Origin: Lutraria lutraria
Lineage: Eukaryota > Mollusca > Bivalvia > Venerida > Mactridae
Assembly (NCBI GenBank): GCA_964023205.1
Contig: OZ026835.1
Span: 42,815,083-42,879,082 of the forward strand
Direction: 5' to 3'
DNA: 64,000 bases
The notes under the pieces were generated by a model. That model searched no databases. It was not told the DNA's origin and saw only the letters and a list, made by a program, of their open reading frames with translations. Below, piece after piece: positions 23,248-34,483 of this stretch (its first letter is position 1; every line of letters begins with the position of its first letter). Position numbers and translations under genes: made by a program.

Positions 23248-24382
23248 TCCAAACTCTCCTAGTGCTATGATTCCAAACTCTCCAGGTGCTATGATCCCAA
23301 ATTCTCCTTGTGCTATGATCCCAAACTCTCCTTGTGCTATGATCCCAAACTCTCCTTGTGCTATGATCCCAAACTCTCCTGGTGCTATGATCCCAAACTC
23401 TCCTTGTGCTATGATCCCAAATTCTCCTAGTGCTATGATCCCAAACAGTCCTATTGCTATGATCCCAAACTCTCCTGGTGCTATGATTCCAAACTCTCCT
23501 GTTGCTATGATCCTAAACTCTTCTAGTGCTATGATCCCAAACTCTTCTAGTGCTGTGATCCCAAACTCTCCTAGTGCTATGATACCAAACAGTCCTATTG
23601 CTATGATCCTAAACTCTCCTAGTGCTATGATCCCAAACTCTCCTAGTGCTATGATCCTAAACTCTTTTAGTGCTATGATCCTAAACTCTTCTAGTGCTAT
23701 GATCCCAAACTCTCCTAGTGCTATGATCCCAAACTCTCCTGGTGCTATGATCCCAAACTCTCCTGTTTCTATGATCCTAAACTCTTCTAGTGCTATGATC
23801 CCAAACTCTCCTGTTGCTATGATCCTAAACTCTTCTAGTGCTATGATCCCAAACTCTCCTGTTTCTATGATCCTAAACTCTTCTAGTGCTATGATCCCAA
23901 ACTCTCCTGTTTCTATGATCCTAAACTCTTCTAGTGCTATGATCCCAAACTCTCCTGTTTCTATGATCCTAAACTCTTCTAGTGCTATGATCCCAAACTC
24001 TCCTGTTGCTATGATCCTAAACTCTTCTAGTGCTATGATCCCAAACTCTCCTGTTTCTATGATCCTAAACTCTTCTAGTGCTATGATCCCAAACTCTCCT
24101 GTTGCTATGATCCTAAACTCTTCTAGTGCTATGATCCCAAACTCTCCTAGTGCTATGATCCCAAACAGTCCTATTGCTATGATCCCAAACTCTCCTTGTG
24201 CTATGATCCCAAATTCTCCTAGTGCTATGATCCCAAACAGTCCTATTGCTATGATCCCAAACTCTCTTGGTGCTATGATCCCAAACTCACCTTGTGCTAT
24301 GATCCCAAACTCTCCTGGTGCTATGATCCCAAACTTTCCTAGTGCTATGATCCCAAACTCTCCTTGTGCTATGCTCCCAAAT
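23248..24382. repeat. 24-bp minisatellite, about 47 copies, open on both strands
   Basis: The unit reads AACTCTCCTAGTGCTATGAT plus CCCA. From 23757 to 24140 eight 48-bp dimers (variants CCTGTTTCT and TTCTAGTGC) alternate. Being a multiple of three, the array gives a 421-codon frame on + (23192-24457, octapeptide AMIPNSPS-like) and a 384-codon frame on - (24399-23245, GEFGIIAL-like). Differences between units are mostly amino-acid changing (Ser/Gly/Cys/Ile/Val at one position, Pro/Leu at another). That is not what selection on a protein would leave, so I call it satellite DNA. Confidence 0.93.
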
Positions 24383-24970
24383 CCTAGTCTGTCTTGCATA
24401 ATGCCTGTAGCAAGGTCATCAATGCATGTATGGATTTTTTCTTACAATGTGATGTGATTTCCTGTGTCATCCTGTTAGTATTTATAATGCTTACATCAAT
24501 GCTGTCTCATGCAGTAATCATTTGTTTATCAAGATGATTGTCTAACAGTATATTTATATATATATAAGAAGATATTTAAGAATTGATGTAGACTTTACTT
24601 AATGCTGGGGTGCCCACACTTTGTCTTGTAAGAATTAATTCTATTTTGTGGACATATATTGTCATGTCAGTTATTTGTCTGAATGGCTGCCGCCTGGTGA
24701 CAATTTATTCTCACTTAGTGTTAGCGACCATATGATGTGTGAAAATAATAGTATTAGAGGAATTTGTCTGACAACATATTCTCCTGAAGGCCACAAAAAA
24801 TAGATATATGTGCAGCTGAACCATGTTACCTGTAAACTCACTTAAAATATAAGGTTAGTAGGTAGGTAGAACTCTTTCTTGGAAATATCTTATGTTTTAT
24901 ATTGGAGAAAATTTGGTATAATAAGGAAAATATCAGCAAGAAAGAATTGACAAAGACAGGAAAAAAGCTG
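24383..24970. other. AT-rich spacer between two minisatellites
   Basis: No gene or element recognised in about 590 bp. Confidence 0.5.
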
Positions 24971-27368
24971 TATTCTACTTGCTCAGTGGTTATTCTACTT
25001 GCTTAGTGGTTATTCTACTTGCTTAGTGGTTATTCTACTTGCTTAGTGGTTATTCTACTTGTTCAGTGGTTATTCTACTTGTTCAGTGGTTATTCTACTT
25101 GCTTAGTGGTTATTCTACTTTATCGGTGGTTATTCTACTTTATCAGTGGTTATTCTACTTGTTAGTGGTTATTCTACTTGCTCAGCTGTTATTATACTTG
25201 CTTAGTGGTTATTCTACTTGCTCAGTGGTTATTCTACTTGCTCAGCTGTTATTCTACTTGCTCAGTGGTTATTCGACTTGCTCAGCTGTTATTCTACTTG
25301 CTCAGTGGTTATTCTACTTGTTCAATGGTTATTCTACTTGCTTAGTGGTTATTCTACTTGCTCAGCTGTTATTCTACTTGCTCAGTGGTTATTCTACTTG
25401 TTCAGTTGTTATTCTACCTGCTTAGTGGTTATTCTACTTGCTCAGCTGTTATTCTACTTGCTCAGTGGTTATTCTACTTGTTCAATGGTTGTTCTACTTG
25501 CTTAGTGGTTTTTCTACTTGCTCAGCTGTTATTCTACTTGCTCAGTGGTTATTCAACTTGTTCAATGGTTATTTTACCTGCTTAGTGGTTATTCTACTTG
25601 CTCAGCTGTTATTTTACTTGCTCAGTGGTTAGTCATTTTGCTCAGCTGTTTTCTTCTTGCTCATGTGTTATTCTACTTGCTCAGCTGTTATTCTACTTGC
25701 TTATCTGTTATTCTACTTGCTCAGTTGTTATTCTACTTGCTCAGTGGTTATTCTACTTGCTTATCTGTTATTCTACTTGCTCAGTGGTTATTCTACTTGC
25801 TTATCTGTTATTCTACTTGCTCAGTGGTTATTCTACTTGCTCAGTGGTTATTCTACTTGTTCAGTGGTTATTCTACTTGTTCAGTGGTTATTCTACTTGT
25901 TCAGTGGTTATTCTACTTGCTTAGTGGTTATTCTACTTTATCGGTGGTTATTCTACTTTATCAGTGGTTATTCTACTTGTTAGTGGTTATTCGACTTGCT
26001 CAGCTGTTATTATACTTGCTTAGTGGTTATTCTACTTGCTCAGCTGTTATTCTACTTGCTCAGTGGTTATTCGACTTGCTCAGCTGTTATTCTACTTGCT
26101 CAGTGGTTATTCTACTTGTTCAATGGTTATTCTACTTGCTTAGTGGTTATTCTACTTGCTCAGCTGTTATTCTACTTGCTCAGTGGTTATTCTACTTGTT
26201 CAGTTGTTATTCTACCTGCTTAGTGGTTATTCTACTTGCTCAGCTGTTATTCTACTTGCTCAGTGGTTATTCTACTTTTTCAATGGTTGTTCTACTTGCT
26301 TAGTGGTTTTTCTACTTGCTCAGCTGTTATTCTACTTGCTCAGTGGTTATTCTACTTGTTCAATGGTTATTTTACCTGCTTAGTGGTTATTCTACTTGCT
26401 CAGCTGTTATTTTACTTGCTCAGTGGTTATTCTACTTGTTCAATGGTTATTCTACTTGCTTAGTGGTTATTCTACTTGCTCAGCTGTTATTCTACTTGCT
26501 CAGTGGTTATTCTACTTGTTCAATGGTTATTCTACCTGCTTAGTGGTTATTCTACTTGCTCAGCTGTTATTTTACTTGCTCAGTGGTTATTCTACTTGTT
26601 CAATGGTTATTCTACTTGCTTAGTGGTTATTCTACTTGATCAGCTGTTATTTTACTTGCTCAGTGGTTATTCTACTTGTTTAATGGTTATTCTACTTGCT
26701 TAGTGGTTATTCTACTTGTTCAATGGTTATTCTACTTGCTTAGTGGTTATTCTACTTGCTCAGCTGTTATTTTACTTGCTCAGTGGTTGTTCTACTTGTT
26801 CAATGGTTATTCTACTTGCTTAGTGGTTATTCTACTTGCTCAGCTGTTATTTTACTTGCTCAGTGGTTATTCTACTTGTTCAATGGTTATTCTACTTGCT
26901 TAGTGGTTATTCTACTTGTTCAATGGTTATTCTACTTGCTCAGCTGTTATTTTACTTGCTCAGTGGTTATTCTACTTGTTCAATGGTTATTCTTCTTGCT
27001 TAGTGGTTATTCTACTTGTTCAGTGGTTATTCTACTTGTTCAATGGTTATTCTACTTGCTTAGTGGTTATTCTACTTGCTCAGCTGTTATTCTACTTGCT
27101 CAGTGGTTATTTTACTTGCTCAGTGGTTATTCTACTTGCTTAGTGGTTATTCTACTTGCTCAGCTGTTATTCTACTTGCTCAGTGGTTATTCTACTTGTT
27201 CAATGGTTATTCTACTTGCTTATTGGTTATTCTACTTGCTCAGCTGTTATTCTACTTGCTCAGTGGTTATTCTACTTGCTTAATGGTTATTCTACTTGCT
27301 CAGTGGTTATTCTACTTGTTCAGCTGTTATTCTAATTGCTCAGTGGTTATTATACTTATTCAGCTCTT
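24971..27368. repeat. 20-bp minisatellite, about 120 copies, with 80-bp and ~0.8-kb higher-order periods
   Basis: The unit is TATTCTACTTGCTCAGTGGT. Four variants (CTCAGCTG, CTCAGTGG, TTCAATGG, CTTAGTGG) cycle in fixed order as an 80-bp unit through most of 25.3-27.2 kb. Rare private variants recur in order about 0.8 kb apart: TATCGGTGGT at 25121 and 25939, a 19-bp short unit just after each, and TTAGTGGTTTTTCTACTTG near 25502 and 26300. Open frames here are by-products of the repeat. Confidence 0.95.
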
Positions 27369-28050
27369 ACCTCGCATGTTTTACATGGTCAGAATGTTAC
27401 TTGATGATTTATTTCATGTACAATGACCTCCAAAACCTTTATTGTGATAAAAACTTCAAAATATACTATCATACTTAAGTCATAATATTTCAAATGCTAC
27501 TAAATGTAAATTTGACTTCGAAATGAACTCTAAAGGGTATTCTTTTTGAAAAAATGGCCTAGTTAATCATTAATCTAAAAAAAGTTCCTTTTTCTAGAAC
27601 CGATAATTGTACTTTTCTATTTTTCTGATGGAAATACTTAGTTTAAATCCCTGTGGATCAGCTATTGAGATGAATTTTTGTTCAGATTTAGAATTCAATT
27701 TACGTGCAGCGAAAATTTTAAGACTGAACAAGATCAATGTTATAGTCAAATTTATGAACAAAGATTTTGGTACTGAAGAGGCCATCCTTAAAATATGACT
27801 GGTTTGAAGTTACCCGACCAATAATTAACTCATTAAAAAAATTGCCGTCTTTAAAAAAGAGATTTTAGAGATTTTGACAGAAATCTTTTCGTCCTTTAGT
27901 CCATCCTATCATTTCAGTTTACGCAGAATCAACAAGCTAAATTTTTTGAAAGTTTTTTTTAAAAAAAAGATTAGAATATGCCTGTTGAAAGATTGGGTGT
28001 GCAAGTACTTCAAACCAACATTTTTAGGGATGGCTTGATGCAGAGAGTAT
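27369..28050. other. AT-rich spacer, nothing recognised
   Basis: Two 63-codon frames on opposite strands at 27594-27798 overlap each other and show no family resemblance. No repeat seen. Confidence 0.45.
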
Positions 28051-28052
28051 AT

Positions 28053-28170
28053 TATACTCCCCCCCGCAAAGGAAGTTAGAGAGGGGGTATATTGGAGTCA
28101 CTCTGACGGTTGGTTGTTGGTCAGTCAGTCCGTTCATCCCCATACAATTTCACAAATGTAACCTATTCTA
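28053..28170 (+). repeat. Terminal fragment of an interspersed element
   Basis: TATACTCCCCCC and GGGGGTATATTGGAGTCA form an inverted pair around GCAAAGGAAGTTAG, followed by GTTGGTCAGTCAGTCCGTTC. The GGTATATTGGA end matches, in reverse complement, the end of the degenerate element near 7438-7450. Only one end is recognisable. Confidence 0.45.
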
Positions 28171-28337
28171 AGAACATGGTAAACATGCCAGCATAAAATA
28201 TTATGGATCTAGCACTTCTTTTATGTTTGAGAAAAAATTACAATATGTAGATAGACTGTATTCTCATAATGTATTGTCCTGATAGTGTTACAGGACGGTA
28301 GATTGACATGTGATGGACCAATTTTAGAGAGCATGTT

Positions 28338-28400
28338 GTTTTTGTTTGTTTATCAGTTGTTTAACACCCCATTCAACAGCTATGGTCTTTTTAGGGCTGT
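28338..28400 (-). mobile_element. SINE tail fragment
   Basis: TTTGTTTGTTTATCAG, TTTAACACCCC and TTCAACAGC resemble the tail end of the SINE at 22118 (TTTGTTTGTTTCATCAG, TTTAAACCCC, TTCAACAATC). The rest of the element is missing. Confidence 0.5.
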
Positions 28401-29790
28401 CCTAGACAGAGGGGAGAGACCAGTCTAGGTTTTGTTCTTTAGTTGTATAAACCAGTCCAGGGGTATACCTCAATATTTCAGTTTTGCCAAATTCTTCTTG
28501 TTGTGCAAAAAAGAAAATGAGAAATCTTAATATCTTTTATGGTGGGACTGTAGGTAATGTATTAGTTATCTTGCATTATTTAGAAAGACTGGGCAAAATT
28601 CTGTTATATATAGATAGTAGACTATATGTTTCTAATTCCAGAATCTAAATCTAGAAAATTAGTCTGGTATTTTAGAGAAACGTAACACTGTCTTACAGTC
28701 TATATCACCTGTCTGTCTTCTAATGCCTGTTGCTTTCACAGATTTATTTTTCACAAATTCCATTCATTAGATACTTGACTTTCAAGAAATTCTGTACCCA
28801 GAACCTATTGTTTATTACGCCGCAGATAGATGATGAAAACAAGTACATGTATCGAAATTCTGAGACACTGTTCCCTAGATTAATATTTCTGCTACAAAAT
28901 ACGGAAAGCCACTTTGAAATCCATCATCAAATAAGTCGGCAATGTTATTTCGAAAATGATTCCTACTGTGTGTTTTTTAAGCGAGCAATTAACAATAAAA
29001 GTGTCAGATCATTATCGTCTCATGAAATCAACATATTTGAGGCATCCCATTTAATTCCAATAGCCAATCAAAGTCGCAAAGGATTACAGTTCAATAATTG
29101 AAACCATGCCCAGGTTTGATGTCTAGTAAGAGAAATTAGTAACAAATTGTTGTCATTAACGAATTAATAATAATAGAATTTTGACAAGTTGAACACAAAA
29201 CCCGCGGTAGATTTAAACGGCTGCTTATCACGACCTTCATATTCAAAAGTTCATAGTATCAAAAAATCTTTGTTGAAATGCATGTATTATATTGCAAAAC
29301 ATTCACGAACATGAGTTCAGTATATTTTCAACTTCTATTGCTATCTTTGTGGTGTTTAAAGACACTTGATGCTTTGGTATAGATAGGTCATGAATTTTGT
29401 GCCTCAAGATCCGTCATTTTCCCTCAAATTCCAGAACACTAAAACGATAAAGTAAAAATCAAAATGCCTTGGAAATGTTTTCACGCTAAAATTTGATGCG
29501 TTATCTATCAATTCATATGAGTATTAGCTATTAGAAATGACTACTTTAAGCATGATGACTTTGAATAATATAATACATGTTTGCCTGTTTCTCACAAACT
29601 TTCGCCATTTTGAAAATCTGCTCTGCCCCGAGCTGAATATTTCCAACCTGATTTGACTCCATTTACAGCGAAATCTAGCAAAAATGTACATTCATAACAA
29701 ATTAAGACAGCATGATTGTATTTCATTGCATTATGTCTATTTTGTGCTGATGATCATTAAATAATATGTTATTATTCAATTTTTATACAC
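28401..29790. other. Spacer containing an unassigned 119-codon open stretch
   Basis: From 28741 to 29101 (+) a frame is open for 119 codons plus stop, directly after a strong acceptor-like CCTGTTGCTTTCACAG (28725-28740). Its end reads EASHLIPIANQSRKGLQFNN, faintly like an HNH-type motif, with no partner residues I can confirm. In DNA this AT-rich one frame of that length is expected by chance in a window this size. The rest shows nothing. Confidence 0.3.
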
Positions 29791-30030
29791 GCCCATTTGA
29801 AAAATGGGTTGTATTATGGTAACACCCATGGTGGGCCGGCGCGTCCACAATGGTTAAGCTCTTTAATTCAAATAGTTTTATTTGGATCCTCAACAAACTT
29901 AATGGAAATGTTTATGGCAATAAGATCTCAGCCAAGTTGAATAACTAGCCTAATCGGCCTAGCCATTCCTGAGTTATGCCCCTTGATGCTTTGAAAAATG
30001 GATTTTGATGGGCGTATTTTGTGACCTGGC
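29791..30030 (+). mobile_element. Interspersed element with GCCCATTTGAAAAATGGG hairpin, copy 1
   Basis: It opens with the hairpin CCCATTTGAAAAATGGG, then TATTATGGTAACACCCATGG, TTTGGATCCTCAAC, TATGCCCCTTGATGC, and closes with GATGGGCGTATTTTGTGACC. The same words in the same order make up 33148-33383. Non-coding. Confidence 0.7.
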
Positions 30031-30190
30031 ACTTTTGTTTACATATGAAAAGAAAGTTATAACAAATCATTAACTGATCTTTCAGAAACGTATGCGCATG
30101 CTCGGAAACTGCACGACATCAATTACGAGATAAAATCTAGATGTGGATATACCGTTATATACTTATACGACTATACCCCCAGCAGAGCTA
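30031..30190. other. Short spacer
   Basis: Nothing recognised before the twin hairpins that follow. Confidence 0.4.
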
Positions 30191-30360
30191 TTCGAAAAGT
30201 GTCTTCTAACGTTTGTAAGAAGACACTTTTCAATAACTCAACTTTCACATGGACATAATCCTTTCTCTTCGTATAAGTCAGATACACGTACTCGTATTTT
30301 CTTCAAAAATGTCTAAGCGAACCGTCTTCTTACGTCTGTAAGAAGACACTTTTGAAGAAA
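30191..30360. repeat. Two near-identical hairpins built on GTCTTCTTACG/CGTAAGAAGAC
   Basis: Hairpin 1 (30195-30230) has arms AAAAGTGTCTTCTAAC and GTAAGAAGACACTTTT: 15 of 16 pairs, four-base loop GTTT. Hairpin 2 (30304-30357) has a perfect 10-bp inner stem GTCTTCTTAC / GTAAGAAGAC with loop GTCT, and an outer stem CTTCAAAA / TTTTGAAG separated by a bulge. The stems are too short for a typical animal pre-miRNA. Confidence 0.8.
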
Positions 30361-30964
30361 AACTCGTACTGTATCTATTACATACCTGCATGTGGCAAGC
30401 TAGTTTCCTAAAACAAGTAAAACTATTATGATAATCACCTCCCGATTTACCCAATGGTTATTCTTACGTAATCTCTCCGAAATATTGTCATATTAAGCCC
30501 TGTCAGAAATTTTCCATATACTGCTCTGGTTTTAAGAAGTTTGTTTTCCCCGTACACTGCTGAGAGTCATTAATGTTTACTTAACTCCTTGCTGCTTTAC
30601 TTTAGGGGAAAAGTAGTTTGAAATTGTATTCTGTAAGAGAAAGGTAATTTAATAAGCTTTAAATTTAGTACTTAACTTTGTTACAAACTCCATGGAAGCC
30701 TGGCTACCATGGGGATTAGATTTTAGGCATAATGTGATAAGAATTTTAGATGAGATAATTGTGAATCTTTTTAGTCTCTGATCTACTTTCGCTTTAAGAT
30801 GATAGACTATGTTATGTAGTTATTACCAAACAATGGTGAATCTCTGAAATTTAATGGATAATAACACAAAAATGGGGAAGAATGATTAACTTGATACGGT
30901 GTTGTCATAAAAAAAACGTAAGTAGATTGTTTGAGTCTATAATTTAGTGAAAACAGCTAGCAGA
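30361..30964. other. AT-rich spacer, nothing recognised
   Basis: No gene-like frame and no repeat seen. Confidence 0.5.
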
Positions 30965-32172
30965 TACTGTATTTTCATTTATTTTTGTTGGGCTCAATTT
31001 TTGTGTTTTTAGCTCACCTGATTCATCAGGTGAGCTTTTAGGATCGGTGAATATCCGTCGTCCGTCCACAATTAGTTTGTTTACACTCTAGCAAACGCAG
31101 CTCTTTACGAATCTTGATGTATATCACAATGTATATGGCCACAATGTCTCGGCTAAGTTCGATTATGGGCAAAATCTGATAATAACTTCTAGAGTTATGG
31201 GCCCTTGAATTACAAAATTTGCTATATTTAGCTTGTTTACACTCTAGCGCCTTCATTTATTCACCAATCCTGATCATATTTTCAGTAAATGTGTATAACC
31301 AAAAGATCTTGGTCAAGTTCGATTATGGGCAATATCGGACCAGAACTTCAAGAGTTATGGGCCCTTGACTAAGAAAATTTACTATATTTGAGTTTGTTTA
31401 CACTCTAGCGCATTCATTTATTCACCAATCCTAATCATATTTTCAGTAAATGTGTATAACCAAAAGATCTTGGACAAGTTCGATTATGGACGGAATCGGA
31501 CCCAAACTTCAAGAGTTATGGGCCCTTGATTTAGAAAATTTGCTATATTTTAGCTTGTTTACACACTAGCACCTTCATTTATACACCGATCCTAATAATA
31601 TTGTCAGTGAATGAGTATAACCAAAAGATCTCGAACAAGTTCGATTATGGACGGAATCGGACCACATCTACAAGAGTTATGGGCCCTTGACTTAGCAAAT
31701 TTGCTATATTTTAGCTTGTTTACTCTCTAGCGCCTTCATTTATTCACCGATCCTAATCATATTTACAATGAATGTGTATGACCTTATAGTTTTGGACATT
31801 TTAAGTTATGGGTGGAATCAGACCACAACTTCAAGAGTTATGGACCCTTGGATTAGAAAATTTCCTATGCTTTAGCTTGTTTAACAGTAGTATACCTTCA
31901 TTGTTGGTTTTGATCTCAAAATCTACGTAAAAATGAGTTTTACGAGATGGAAACTATATTACCTGGTCATTGATTATTGGCCTTGGTTCTCAGGTGAGCG
32001 ATAAAGGGCCAATGTGGCCCTCTTGTTTACTAAAATGGCTATTTCGTTAGGACATAAATTTGTGGATTTTGATTTTTGAAAAAAGGCTTTATCTCTGCAT
32101 TTAAATTTGTGGGGATTTCATTTTGTAGATAAGCTGACCCATGAAATCCACGAAATTGAAACATTTTTATTG
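30965..32172 (+). mobile_element. MITE-3 copy 1, split by a HelB insertion
   Basis: The left part 30965-31010 (TACTGTATTTTCATTTATTT, GGGCTCAATTTTTGTG, TTTTT) and the right part 32028-32172 (AAAATGGCTATTTCG, ATAAATTTGTGGATTTTGAT, CCATGAAATCCACGAAATTG) are the two halves of the uninterrupted element at 38562-38761. The right terminal repeat is lost or badly decayed. The 68-codon frame at 32107-32310 lies in and beyond it and is not taken as a gene. Confidence 0.75.
31011..32027 (+). mobile_element. HelB copy 1: Helentron-like non-autonomous element, complete
   Basis: The 5' end is a perfect 11-bp hairpin AGCTCACCTGA-TTCA-TCAGGTGAGCT. TCAGGTGAGC recurs near the 3' end (31990-31999), followed by hairpin AGGGCC-AATGT-GGCCCT and CTTGTT. 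The body is about five diverged units of about 161 bp with ACACTCTAGCGCCTTCATTT, CAAGTTCGATTATGG and AGAGTTATGGGCCCTTG words. Comparison with the empty site at 38562-38761 places the insertion between two T bases. A further poorly related match is HelA, which shares only the end structure. Non-coding. Confidence 0.8.
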
Positions 32173-33147
32173 GGAAGAGGCCTTAGCCTGTTGTGTGATT
32201 TTGGAAATAAAAAAGCTGGTGTGAGTTTGGATTTTTGGGAAAACTACATGATTTCAAAGAAATTTTCAATTGGGAAGTGGCCTTTAATAGGCCTTTGTTA
32301 TAGAAGGTGAAAAACGCCTATGTAGATGCTTCTGGTGTATTGTGGAGATATTTATTTGTAAAGCTGTTGAACAGCTGATTGTTGTATATGAAATAAACAG
32401 CTAAGCTGACATGCATATTAATGTTGTTTTAAATGTCACAAGAAGTCATTTTAAGTACAGTATTAGCAGCTGACTGCCATAATGTCGCTGGGTAGCTTAA
32501 AGATTGTATGTGAAGTTTTTATTTTTGTCGATTTATCTTGTGCTGTTTTGTGTTGTCATTTGTAAATATCTGTGTTTAAGGTGAAGTATTGGATTTTATT
32601 AAAACTGTCAAAGCTGAATAATAACATGGTCGCTGAATGCACTTATTTTTAGCTTCGTTCCAAAGTTGATAGTTTTCGTTTAGTTCCGTTAGGGAATGTC
32701 TCATTTCACATTTTTATATAGCATATCGAAGATTATCGCATCACTTACGAAATTAATCGAAGCAAATATAAATGAAAGTATTGACTGTGAAATTATGCAG
32801 CTTTGACACGTTAATAAAATCGCACTATAAATTTTACTGTTTTATCAAACATTCAGCGTTTATTAAATGCTGCGTCTTTACTTGCGGTTTAATGTCGCAG
32901 CAACAGCCGCCAGGATCTTATAGTAACTTTTCCAGCTTCATCTACGGCTTGTAACATCTTGGTAATACCATCAATGTTCTGTACAGCTATCTGGATGCCT
33001 TCCTCACTTGTAAAACATGTTTGATTTCAGGTTGAACCGGACCTATAATAGCAGTGAGTCTTAATTCAACATAGTGCAATTAATCAAATGAATTACTGTA
33101 AGGAACTATAGTTTCTATGGAGGCCAAATTCTGCATTTTTATATGCT
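32173..33147. other. Spacer with a GC-richer, coding-like patch at 32875-33000
   Basis: Most is AT-rich. Read on the - strand, about 33000-32880 stays open and gives a natural-looking stretch (EEGIQIAVQNIDGITK, then MLQAVDEAGK) ending at a TAA, with AATAAA about 30 bases further on (near 32861). I do not recognise the family and cannot find a convincing upstream exon, so no gene is called. Confidence 0.3.
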
Positions 33148-33383
33148 ATGCCCATTTGAAAAATGGGTCATATTATGGGAACACCCATGGCGGGCGGTGT
33201 CCACAACAGTGCCTGCTCTCTAATTCAAACAGTTTTGTTCGGATCCTCAACTTGATTGAAGTGTTTATGGCCATGAGATCTCGGTCAAGTTAGATAACCA
33301 GCCCAAGCAGTCCAGGCACTTCTTAGTTATGCACCTTGATGCTTTGAAAAATTAATTTTGACGGCTGTATTTTGTGACCTGCC
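33148..33383 (+). mobile_element. Interspersed element with GCCCATTTGAAAAATGGG hairpin, copy 2
   Basis: Same order of words as 29791-30030: hairpin, TATTATGGGAACACCCATGG, TCGGATCCTCAAC, TATGCACCTTGATGC, TGTATTTTGTGACC. The closing GATGGGCGT has become GACGGCTGT. Clearly diverged from copy 1, so both are old. Confidence 0.7.
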
Positions 33384-34031
33384 ACTCCTGGTTTAGATTG
33401 GATGATTTTAGAATTGGCGTTTTCTCAGCCTGTTATCAGAATAACAAATGTTCCATTGTCAAGACAACCAAACCATTAAAGCACTTTCTGCTGTGAGTTT
33501 TAATCCTACATGAGACCTTATCTCATATGTGAGGAATCTGTGTCTGGCTGTCTGGCTGGCTGGCTTATTGAGGGTCAATGGTTCCTCTTAAGTGCATGAC
33601 AAGGGTGTTTCCCAGAGGCCTATCCAGGATTTCACGCTGGGGGGAGGGGGCATAATATATTGTATGCCTTTTCATTTCTATCTATGGTCAGTGACTTTTA
33701 AGGGGGATGGACATTAAACCAAGATAATATTAGTTGGTCGTAAGTGTCGAGCCAGGATCCAATTATGGAGATTAATTGGTTGCAAAAAACTTGTTTCACC
33801 ATGATTGTAAAATAATGAGTGCGAATAGACTATTAAAGTGTCATCACTTGTATGCCAGGAGTATGTGATAGCATTGGTGTAATGAAAGATAGTGCCACTT
33901 TTTAATTCATCTGAAAATTGTGTTGGTGTTTTATAGTAATTAATTACAGAATTAAGGAGAGTTGCTGAGATTAAAATTTTATCAGATACCCAGTGGTCTT
34001 GACACAGTAAATAATTATATGGATGTATATT
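33384..34031. other. Spacer, nothing firm
   Basis: A short GTCTGGCTGGCTGGCT microsatellite lies near 33545-33565. No gene or element defined. Confidence 0.5.
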
Positions 34032-34483
34032 TAGATATACAAGTTGTTATACATATACATAGATTTATAAGTTGTTATATATATACATAGATTTACAAGT
34101 TGTTATACATATACATAGATTTACAAGTTGTTATACATATACATAGATTTACAAGTTGTTATACATATACATAGATTTACAAGTTGTTATACATATACAT
34201 AGATTTACAAGTTGTTATACATATACATAGATTTACAAGTTGTTATATATATACATAGATTTACAAGTTGTTATACATATACATAGATTTACAAGTTGTT
34301 ATATATATACATAGATTTACAAGTTGTTATACATATACATAGATTTACAAGTTGTTATACATATACATAGATTTACAAGTTGTTATATATATACATAGAT
34401 TTACAAGTTGTTATACATATACATAGATTTACAAGTTGTTATACATATACATAGATTTACAAGTTGTTATACATATACATAGA
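34032..34483. repeat. 28-bp AT-rich minisatellite, about 16 copies
   Basis: The unit contains AGATTTACAAGTTGTTATAC and ATATACAT. Most copies are identical; the usual variant is TATATATATACAT for TATACATATACAT. High uniformity suggests recent expansion. Confidence 0.95.

Noticed and set aside
25039..27478. Many hydrophobic frames resembling membrane proteins
   Set aside because: Products of the 20-bp repeat; frames start every 80 bp in step with the higher-order period.
30195..30357. Pre-miRNA hairpins
   Set aside because: Stems of 10-16 bp with four-base loops are too short for a typical animal pre-miRNA.
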